Origin: an uncultured Rikenella sp.
Lineage (GTDB): Bacteria; Bacteroidota; Bacteroidia; Bacteroidales; Rikenellaceae
Assembly (NCBI RefSeq): GCF_910579375.1
Contig: NZ_CAJTUJ010000087.1
Location: 1-7,421 of the forward strand
DNA: 7,421 nucleotides
Reading direction: 5' to 3'
Shown piece after piece: positions 1 to 5,096 of the stretch. The notes under the pieces were generated by a model. It ran no database searches, was not told the DNA's origin, and saw only the letters and a list, made by a program, of their open reading frames with translations. Both the position numbers and the translations under genes were made by a program. Numbering within the stretch: the first letter of the stretch is position 1; every line of letters begins with the position of its first letter.

Positions 1-445
1 TCTGCGGCTCTTTGAGCCGCGCAGTTCGCCGCCACCCCGCGCGGCGGACTGCAACTCGACGGAGCTCGTTGCATTCACCGCTGGCGGCGAACTTTTGCAA
101 ACAGGGCGAGGACGAACTCGACAGACTGGGCGGTGAATGGGCTGAGCTCTTGCGGCTCATAGAGCCGCGCGGGCCGGACGCCTGCCCACGGGCGGCCCGC
201 AACTGACGTTGCTTTGGGCCCCGCAGGCTTCGACCGCTTGAACTGAGAGCGAGTAGTGCGGTTCGTAGAACCGCCGGGCCTGCGCGCTGGGCCTTTGGCC
301 CACCCCCGAGCGCGCGGCCCGAACCCTACAGAAGGTGGGGTGTTGATGGCGGAACTATCGCGACCTTTAGGTCGCCGTCCTCGGAGCGCAGCGAACGCCA
401 CAGGCGGACGTCCGACCGTAAAGTCAAATTGAAATGGGGTAGAGG
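1..445. repeat. GC-rich palindrome array, non-coding
   Basis: I see no credible gene here; the short open frames have no recognisable protein character. The stretch is packed with inverted repeats. Three related hairpins have 7-bp stems and 3-nt loops: GCGGCTC-TTT-GAGCCGC (4-20), GCGGCTC-ATA-GAGCCGC (152-168) and GCGGTTC-GTA-GAACCGC (258-274); the third has a paired C-to-T and G-to-A change that keeps the stem. Others are a 12-bp stem with one G-T pair (21-32 with 41-52), CATTCACCGC (72-81) with GCGGTGAATG (130-139) inside matching GAGCTC sites (62-67, 144-149), a nested structure at 275-321 (CGGGCC and GCGCGCT paired with AGCGCGC and GGCCCG, around TGGGCC-TTT-GGCCCA), and GCGACC-TTTA-GGTCGC (360-375). 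It resembles a decayed or composite intergenic repeat. Its function is unknown. Confidence 0.7.
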
Positions 446-500
446 CACTTAATATAGGGTAACTCCAGCCCATTGCCCACCGCGTGCCTCTTGTCCCCGT

Positions 501-689
501 TTATTCCGAGAGGCAACGCAACTGAAAACCGTAGACACGGTTGTACGAGCTGCTGGGATCGAGACCCTGCATGTAGAAAAGCAGATGCCCGCCATCTATG
601 CCGCTCGTCCCGGATGCCCAACCATACCCGAGGCCTCCGCCGCCCCATAATAAGCCTTCGTTGCCACCGCGGTAGCCCGGGGCGACAAC
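501..689 (-). pseudogene. 3' remnant of a FISUMP-domain (TIGR02145-type) protein gene
   Basis: Read on the minus strand, this segment encodes about 62 residues starting VVAPGYRGGNEGLLW, containing GYGWASGTSG and DPSSSYNRVYG, and ending GFQLRCLSE before a TAA stop (501-503). This is the characteristic C-terminus of the Fibrobacter succinogenes major paralogous domain, common in surface lipoproteins of gut Bacteroidetes. Only the C-terminal end is present: the frame runs upstream to 767, but residues beyond about 690-710 no longer look like the family, and there is no signal peptide or N-terminal region. I therefore call it a truncated remnant or promoterless cassette, not an expressed gene. 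It lies head to head with the porin gene and ends roughly 40-55 nt before its start, so it appears to have displaced the porin's native upstream region. A 6-bp inverted repeat, GCCTCT (486-491) and AGAGGC (509-514), brackets the stop codon. Recognition is from memory of the family; the exact boundary is uncertain. Confidence 0.75.
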
Positions 690-745
690 TCCCTCGACCG
701 CCCTTGGCGAACGAGAACAAACTGATAACCACTGAAAAAAAGTCG

Positions 746-2863
746 ATGGGAAAATCCCGACGGACATACGCTCTGCGCCTCGCCCTGCTCGGCCTCTTGC
801 TCGGCTGCGCCATGTCGGCCCGGGCGCAGTACGGCAGCGGTACCGTGATCCGTTATCCCGTAGACAACAGCTCCAGCAACTCCTCCGGCCTGCTGCCCAG
901 CCAGATGATCGAACGCGACACCATCGACAAAGCGCGGCGACCTAAGAAACCCCTCGAATCCTTCTATTTCGACGACTCCACCCGCAAACAGCGCATCTTC
1001 GCCTGGACCGTTTCGCTCGACGACAACGACATCACCCTGCGGGACTTGGATACCACCCTCGCCGATTTCCACATCGACTACCCCTTTATGCGCCAGGGCG
1101 TCGGCAGCGCTTCGCTCGGGAACCTCGGCGGCGCCAGCATTCCCCTCGACTACTTCCAGCGGCCCCAATTCCGCAACTTCTCCTTCGTACAGGCATGGGC
1201 CCCCTATTTGATGACACCGGAACAGGTGCTCTTCTATAACGCCAAGATGCCCTACACCAACATCTCCTACCAGATGTCCGGCGAACGGTCGAAAGAAGAA
1301 CAAATCTTCCACGCCGTCATCTCGCAGAACATCTCCCCCTCCAGCTCCATCAACCTCGAATACAACTCCGACGGTATGCGCGGGCAGTACGAGCGGCAAA
1401 AAGCCTTGGACAGGTACTTTGCCGCCAACTTCGCACACACCGGGAAACGCTATGCCATTCACGGCGGATATATCTATAACGTAGGCGACATTCAGGAAAA
1501 CGGCGGGATTCAGGACATGCGCGACGTGATGGACACCGTCTACGACATGACCGAGAACATCCCCGTTCGGCTGGACGGAAAAGCCGACGCCCGCAATCAG
1601 TACAAAGGGCACACCTTTTACTGGACCCAGTCCCTGGCCATTCCCCTGCGCCGGCAGCGCGTTTCCGACGACCTGACCTTGTCCGGGATACCGACCATTT
1701 ACGTCGGCCAATCCTTCCAGCATACCACCTTCCGGAAGGTCTATTCCGATGCCGTCAAAGCCGATCCGGATGACGGTACAGGAATAGGAGACGATCCCGT
1801 CGTGCCGCCGTTCTACGACCATTTTTACGTCACCCCCGACGGAACCTACGACTCCGTGCGGCAGGCCATGACCGACGTCAAACTCTTCATGCAACTCCAG
1901 CCTTACGATCGGAACGGCGTGCTCGGCCTCGTGACCGCCGGAGTGGGGGACGAGTTCAACCGATACTATTACGACGTGCCGGAACCCTATCGCGGGCTCT
2001 ATGGCAACGGAGGGAAACAAGGCAAAAATTCGATCTACGTCTACGGAGGACTGGAGGGAGCCGTCAGCCGCTACATGCGCTGGTCGGCCGACGCCAAACT
2101 CCACCTGATCGGGTACCGGAGCGGCGATTTCCATGTGGGCGGCAACCTGTCGCTCGCGGCCTATGTCCGCGAAAAACCGCTGAAATTGGACGCCTCGGTG
2201 CGCTTCTCGCTGCGCGAGCCGGACTTCTGGCAGCAGAACTACTTCTCGAACCACTACGCGTGGCTCAACCACTTCTCCAAAGAGAAGACTACGCTCATCA
2301 CCGCCGCATTCACCGTCCCCGACTACGGGATCGAACTCGGAGGAAGTTACGCCCTGACCAAAGACAAAGTCTACTACGGGCCGAACGTCGTTCCTCAGCA
2401 GCACACCGGCATGCTCAACGTGATGGGACTTTATCTGCGCAAGGATTTCCGCCTCGGCGGATTTCACTTGAACCATAGGGTGCTCATGCAATGGAGTTCC
2501 GACCAGACGGTCGCTCCGGTGCCCCTGCTCAGCGCATCGTTGTCCTACTTCTTCGGCTTCGACATCGTCCGGAACGTGCTCCACATGCAGATCGGCGTCG
2601 ACGGACGGTATAATACCGAGTATTATGCCTACGCCTACAACCCCGCCATCGGACAGTTCTATACGCAGGATCGCGTGAAGTTAGGCAACTACCCCTCGTT
2701 GGACGCCTTCGTGACAGCGAAGTGGAAACGGCTGAGACTGAGGCTCAAACTCCAGCACTGGAATTGCAACCTGTTCGGCGATAACCGCTACTTCGAAGTG
2801 GTCGATTATCCCCAGAACCGGATGATGTTCAAGGTTGGACTTTCGTGGTCGTTCTACGACTGA
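746..2863 (+). CDS. Putative outer-membrane porin (Bacteroidetes Porin_10-type beta-barrel)
   Basis: A 705-residue outer-membrane protein, probably a channel or barrel of unknown substrate. I chose the ATG at 746 because it begins a clear signal peptide: positive residues (KSRR) at 3-6, a hydrophobic core to about 22, and a signal peptidase I site after ARA at 27, leaving Gln28. The in-frame ATG at 473 would add 91 residues of unlikely sequence, read across the opposite-strand FISUMP remnant. LLGC at 18-21 could mimic a lipobox, but a barrel with ARA-Q is more naturally cleaved by signal peptidase I. Family-like features include a GNLGGA stretch near residue 125, an aromatic region before MPYTNISY near 168, then long alternating, Tyr/Phe-rich segments typical of transmembrane strands. 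The end is KVGLSWSFYD: aromatic residues close to the C-terminus as in barrels, although the last residue is Asp. An A-rich run precedes the start; I find no convincing promoter. The transglycosylase gene follows 51 nt downstream with no terminator between. Confidence 0.85.
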   Translation: MGKSRRTYALRLALLGLLLGCAMSARAQYGSGTVIRYPVDNSSSNSSGLLPSQMIERDTIDKARRPKKPLESFYFDDSTRKQRIFAWTVSLDDNDITLRDLDTTLADFHIDYPFMRQGVGSASLGNLGGASIPLDYFQRPQFRNFSFVQAWAPYLMTPEQVLFYNAKMPYTNISYQMSGERSKEEQIFHAVISQNISPSSSINLEYNSDGMRGQYERQKALDRYFAANFAHTGKRYAIHGGYIYNVGDIQENGGIQDMRDVMDTVYDMTENIPVRLDGKADARNQYKGHTFYWTQSLAIPLRRQRVSDDLTLSGIPTIYVGQSFQHTTFRKVYSDAVKADPDDGTGIGDDPVVPPFYDHFYVTPDGTYDSVRQAMTDVKLFMQLQPYDRNGVLGLVTAGVGDEFNRYYYDVPEPYRGLYGNGGKQGKNSIYVYGGLEGAVSRYMRWSADAKLHLIGYRSGDFHVGGNLSLAAYVREKPLKLDASVRFSLREPDFWQQNYFSNHYAWLNHFSKEKTTLITAAFTVPDYGIELGGSYALTKDKVYYGPNVVPQQHTGMLNVMGLYLRKDFRLGGFHLNHRVLMQWSSDQTVAPVPLLSASLSYFFGFDIVRNVLHMQIGVDGRYNTEYYAYAYNPAIGQFYTQDRVKLGNYPSLDAFVTAKWKRLRLRLKLQHWNCNLFGDNRYFEVVDYPQNRMMFKVGLSWSFYD

Positions 2864-2914
2864 CGCGGATCGCATTGGCATGAGAATTGCTCTCCCGACC
2901 TATAAAAACGAGGG

Positions 2915-3589
2915 ATGAATCTCAAAAAAACAGGACTTGTTCTTGCACTTTTGCTCGTATCGGATCTGACTTTCGTCGGCTGCTCCGGCACCCGACAGGT
3001 GATTGCCTCGGTAGCCCCCACCGCCGAACAGGTGGAGATCGCCAGCCGCGGACAGATATCGCCTTACGACCCCCTGCTGAGGCAGGCCGCCGAAGAGGCC
3101 GGGATGGACTGGCGCTTTCTGGCCGCCATCGCCTGCCAGGAATCCCGCTTCGATCCCCACGCCCGGTCGCACCGCGGAGCCTTGGGCCTCATGCAGGTGA
3201 TGGAGAGCGTCGCCACCGACTTCGGAGTACCCGCCGAACAGCTCATCGACCCGAAAGTCAATATCTCGATGGCCGTGCGGCTGATCCAACGGATCGAACG
3301 CACCTTGCGGTTCGGGAGCCGGACTTCGGAAGACGACCGCCTGCGGATTATCCTGGCCTGCTACAACGCCGGGATGGGGCACATCATCGACGCCCGTCGG
3401 CTGGCCGTGAAACACGGCGTGAACCATAACTCCTGGAACCGCCTCAGCGAATACGTATCCATCAAAGGCTCGCCGGAGTGGGTGGACGACGAAGCGGTGC
3501 GGAGCGGCGCTTTCGACGGCACCGAAACGCTCCAGTTCGTCGACAAAGTGATGGCCCGATATGCCGAATACTGCGAAAAATATATCTGA
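2915..3589 (+). CDS. Lytic transglycosylase lipoprotein, GH23/SLT domain (MltF C-domain-like)
   Basis: A 224-residue cell-wall enzyme expected to cleave the MurNAc-GlcNAc bond of peptidoglycan to give 1,6-anhydroMurNAc ends. The N-terminus (MNLKK, hydrophobic stretch) leads to FVGC with Cys23 as likely lipidation site; Phe at -3 and Asp17 in the hydrophobic core are unusual but tolerable. The SLT domain spans about 50-170: QESRFDP with catalytic Glu76, GALGLMQVM at 88-96, and CYNAG at 149-153 are the three standard signatures. It lacks the solute-binding-like N-terminal domain of full MltF, so it is a stand-alone catalytic lipoprotein, a form common in Bacteroidetes. Residues 180-224 form a short tail ending in a helix-like YAEYCEKYI. 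The ATG at 2915 is preceded directly by AGGG, too close to act as a standard ribosome site. Probably expressed with the porin; whether the two cooperate, for example in opening the wall for barrel insertion, is speculation. Confidence 0.9.
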   Translation: MNLKKTGLVLALLLVSDLTFVGCSGTRQVIASVAPTAEQVEIASRGQISPYDPLLRQAAEEAGMDWRFLAAIACQESRFDPHARSHRGALGLMQVMESVATDFGVPAEQLIDPKVNISMAVRLIQRIERTLRFGSRTSEDDRLRIILACYNAGMGHIIDARRLAVKHGVNHNSWNRLSEYVSIKGSPEWVDDEAVRSGAFDGTETLQFVDKVMARYAEYCEKYI

Positions 3590-3594
3590 CGGAT

Positions 3595-3624
3595 ATTGCA
3601 ACGTCGAAAAAAGACGTATATTTG
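3595..3624 (+). promoter_or_regulatory. Bacteroidetes promoter of the aromatic operon leader
   Basis: TATATTTG at 3617-3624 matches the Bacteroidetes -7 consensus TAnnTTTG exactly. ATTG at 3595-3598 serves as the -33 element (consensus TTTG), 18 nt upstream; the usual spacing is about 19-21. The promoter starts 5 nt after the transglycosylase stop codon, so it marks a new transcription unit. The predicted start is near 3631, about 50 nt before the leader ORF. Confidence 0.75.
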
Positions 3625-3680
3625 CACTCGGAATCTGCTGCCGATCGGCCTTGCCGCGGCAGACATCCGGCGAAAACAGC

Positions 3681-3788
3681 ATGAAACTGGAATTCGGACA
3701 TAGCAGGACGGAGGGTTTTTATTCGCCCTTTTATTATTACCGCCGCCGGTTTTTCGGAGAGGGGTCTGCGTCTTCTTTGTCCTTGTAA
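3681..3788 (+). CDS. Phe/Tyr-rich leader peptide (candidate attenuator peptide)
   Basis: A 35-codon ORF, ATG at 3681 and TAA at 3786-3788. Residues 13-25 are FYSPFYYYRRRFF, giving four Phe and four Tyr in 13 residues, plus Phe5; codons 17-20 are TTT TAT TAT TAC and 24-25 TTT TTC. Such clustering of the end products' own codons just after a promoter and just before an intrinsic terminator is the hallmark of leader peptides such as pheL of enterobacteria. The downstream genes make exactly these two amino acids. The start is preceded by an A-rich stretch (GCGAAAACAGC), usual for translated Bacteroidetes ORFs. The peptide has no signal sequence or domain and is expected to matter only through the speed of its translation. 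A longer in-frame reading from 3561 exists, but it begins inside the transglycosylase gene and upstream of the promoter. No experiment is implied; the call rests on composition and position. Confidence 0.8.
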   Translation: MKLEFGHSRTEGFYSPFYYYRRRFFGEGSASSLSL

Positions 3789-3841
3789 AACGATTGCTTA
3801 CCATTTACGCAATATTTGCTAACCAAAGACCCGGCCTCTTC
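3726..3841 (+). promoter_or_regulatory. Attenuator switch: regions 1, 2 and 3 with antiterminator
   Basis: Region 2 (3756-3767, GGAGAGGGGTCT) can pair with region 3: GGGTCT (3762-3767) with AGACCC (3827-3832), and GGAGAG (3756-3761) with CTCTTC (3836-3841, one G-U), leaving only GGC (3833-3835) bulged. Region 3 is also the entire 5' arm of the downstream terminator, so the two folds exclude each other. Region 2 closely resembles the terminator's 3' arm (GAAGAG then CCGGGTCT), as expected for competing partners. Region 1, CCCTTT (3726-3731, codons Pro16-Phe17), can pair with AGAGGG (3758-3763). A ribosome stalled on codons 13-20 would cover region 1 and free region 2. A stall at Phe24-Phe25 would instead tend to mask region 2. 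The pairings are read by eye and no energies were calculated. Confidence 0.7.
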
Positions 3842-3868
3842 CTCTGAAGAGCCGGGTCTTTCGTTTTT
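3825..3868 (+). terminator. Intrinsic terminator (attenuator terminator)
   Basis: AAAGACCCGG (3825-3834) pairs with CCGGGTCTTT (3852-3861) over 10 bp; after a bulged C3835, CTCTTC (3836-3841) pairs with GAAGAG (3846-3851) around a CTCT loop. The stem is followed by CGTTTTT (3862-3868). It lies 36 nt after the leader stop codon and 357 nt before pheA, so transcripts from the 3617-3624 promoter must read through it to reach the biosynthetic genes. Confidence 0.9.
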
Positions 3869-3897
3869 AACCGTTCGTTTACTGTATCTACCCGGAT

Positions 3898-3961
3898 GGA
3901 ACCGTACCTTTTCTGAAGAAAAGGTACCCAAAAGACTTTCGTGATAGCTACGCTACTCCTC
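3898..3961 (-). repeat. 64-nt two-hairpin repeat, copy 1 (inverted)
   Basis: On the minus strand this copy starts GAGGA (at 3961), carries a small hairpin (GTAGC-GTA-GCTAT, one G-U), then GAAAGT and the main hairpin GTACCTTTTC-TTCA-GAAAAGGTAC (plus-strand positions 3904-3927), ending GGTTCC at 3898. Length and order match copies 2 and 3 without gaps. Five of the ten main-stem pairs vary among the copies while staying paired. Confidence 0.75.
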
Positions 3962-3992
3962 AGGCTCCGCAGTCCTCATGTTTCGTGAATCT

Positions 3993-4077
3993 GTCGGGCT
4001 GGGTTTTCTCGGCGAGCGCGCTTAGGGTATCATGCCCAATTATTTAGTGCGCTACGCCGGAAAACCACAGCCCAACG
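3993..4077. repeat. Long imperfect hairpin at the centre of the composite element
   Basis: The left arm (about 3993-4022) and right arm (about 4047-4077) pair as GGGCTG with CAGCCC, GGTTTTC with GAAAACC, CGGCG with CGCCG, and AGCGCGCT with AGTGCGCT (one G-U), separated only by single-base bulges. The loop includes a smaller GGGT-ATCAT-GCCC fold (4025-4037). There is no convincing ORF. It occupies the middle of a 275-nt unit (3898-4172) bounded by inverted copies of the 64-nt repeat. Confidence 0.75.
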
Positions 4078-4108
4078 AACCAACCGAGACTTAGGCCGTC
4101 GGCAGCTG

Positions 4109-4172
4109 GAGGATGCGCAAGCATCCGTCTAAAGTTTTTCTGGTTCTCTTTGTTCACAAAGAGAACAGTACC
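4109..4172 (+). repeat. 64-nt two-hairpin repeat, copy 2
   Basis: Hairpin A is GGATGC-GCAA-GCATCC (4111-4126), with a GNRA-type loop. CGTCTAAAG follows, then hairpin B, GTTCTCTTTG-TTCA-CAAAGAGAAC (4143-4166), and the ending AGTACC. It differs from copy 3 at 9 of 64 positions, with no gaps. Its 3' end GTACC (4168-4172) can also pair with GGTAC (4183-4187), close to the pheA start. It lies between the attenuator and pheA, so it would be part of the operon's leader RNA. Confidence 0.8.
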
Positions 4173-4225
4173 CTCCCGAGCAGGTACAGATAATTGAACA
4201 ATTAAACAAGAAGAGACCGGTTTAT

Positions 4226-5068
4226 ATGGGATTGCGCGTAGCGATACAAGGATACGAAGGCTGTTTCCACCACATCGCCGCCGAAGGATACTTCGGCGAA
4301 GAAATACAGATCGTTCCCTGCGCCACCTTTCGGGGCGTGGTGCGAGCCTTGGAAGAGGGGAGCGCCGATGCAGCCTTGATGGCCATCGAGAACTCCATCG
4401 CCGGGAGCATTCTGCCCAATTACGGCCTGTTGCAGGATCGTCTGTTGCGCGTCGTCGGCGAGCTCTATTTGCAGATTCGGCAAAACCTGCTCGTGCTGCC
4501 CGACGTCCAGTTGAGCGAGATCCGCGAAGTGTGGTCCCATCCGATGGCCCTGTTGCAGTGCGCCGATTATTTGGACGACAAAGGGTGGCGTCTCGTCGAG
4601 ACCGAAGACACCGCCCTCTCCGCCCGGCAAGTGGGCGAGCAACGCGTGCGACATGCCGCCGCTATTGCAGGCGAGCTGCCCGCCCGGCTCTTCGGCCTGA
4701 AAGTCATCGCCCCCGAGATCAATACCATCAAGAACAACCACACCCGGTTTATGGTCTTGCGTCGGAGCGCCGACTGCCCGACCGACCGGATCGTCGGAGA
4801 GGAGCGAATCAACAAAGCCTCCCTCTATTTCCAGGTCGGACACAGGAAAGGGACACTCGCCAGCGTGCTCAACACCATGGAGCGCTACAACATCAACATG
4901 ACCAAACTGCAATCCTACCCCGTGCCCAGCGACCCCTTCCACTACCTTTTTCACCTCGATATGGAGTTCGAGGACGTTTGGGAATACCGGGAGGCAGTGG
5001 CCCACATGCGCTCCGTGAGCGACGGGCTGACCGTCTACGGCGAATACACCCGCGGGATACATATTTAA
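4226..5068 (+). CDS. pheA: Prephenate dehydratase (monofunctional PheA)
   Basis: A 280-residue enzyme converting prephenate to phenylpyruvate with loss of water and CO2, the committed step to phenylalanine; cytosolic. The catalytic domain spans about 1-185: VAIQGYEGCFHHIAA (5-19), ENSIAGS (55-61), SHP (104-106) and the signature NHTRF (171-175), with catalytic Thr173. An ACT domain at about 197-275 should sense phenylalanine; its motifs are GTLASVLN (209-216) and KLQSYP (227-232) in place of the GALV and ESRP motifs of other PheA proteins. There is no chorismate mutase domain, unlike E. coli PheA. The ATG at 4226 fits because the family's first strand starts at once (GLRVAIQG); the upstream sequence is A-rich (AACAAGAAGAGA). 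It is first of three closely spaced genes, 28 nt before the aminotransferase. Its expression is probably set by the attenuator at 3681-3868 and its activity by Phe through ACT, possibly altered by the changed motif. Confidence 0.93.
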   Translation: MGLRVAIQGYEGCFHHIAAEGYFGEEIQIVPCATFRGVVRALEEGSADAALMAIENSIAGSILPNYGLLQDRLLRVVGELYLQIRQNLLVLPDVQLSEIREVWSHPMALLQCADYLDDKGWRLVETEDTALSARQVGEQRVRHAAAIAGELPARLFGLKVIAPEINTIKNNHTRFMVLRRSADCPTDRIVGEERINKASLYFQVGHRKGTLASVLNTMERYNINMTKLQSYPVPSDPFHYLFHLDMEFEDVWEYREAVAHMRSVSDGLTVYGEYTRGIHI

Positions 5069-5096
5069 ACGACAGAAATTCAACGCACAAGCGACC

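Noticed and set aside
12..206. Small protein of 64 codons at the left edge
   Set aside because: Arg-rich translation of a palindrome-dense GC-rich stretch, with no start context or family resemblance.
501..689. Template repeat of a diversity-generating retroelement
   Set aside because: Only two Asn codons occur in the segment, and there is no reverse transcriptase or accessory gene in the window; a plain gene remnant is simpler.
473..745. N-terminal extension of the porin to ATG 473
   Set aside because: The 91 extra residues overlap the opposite-strand FISUMP remnant and would bury the signal peptide that starts at 746.
596..2584. 662-codon open frame on the minus strand across the porin
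   Set aside because: It mirrors a gene with C-ending codons, which leave few stops in the opposite frame. Its product is Val/Gly/His-rich without motifs, while the plus strand has a signal peptide and a recognisable porin.
2875..2906. Possible promoter TTGGCA-N20-TATAAA before the transglycosylase
   Set aside because: It lacks the TTTG of the Bacteroidetes -7 element, and the 51-nt gap to the porin suggests cotranscription.
3795..3818. Possible second promoter (AATATTTG at 3811-3818)
   Set aside because: One mismatch to TAnnTTTG and a -33 spacing of only about 15 nt; it is better explained as the attenuator loop.
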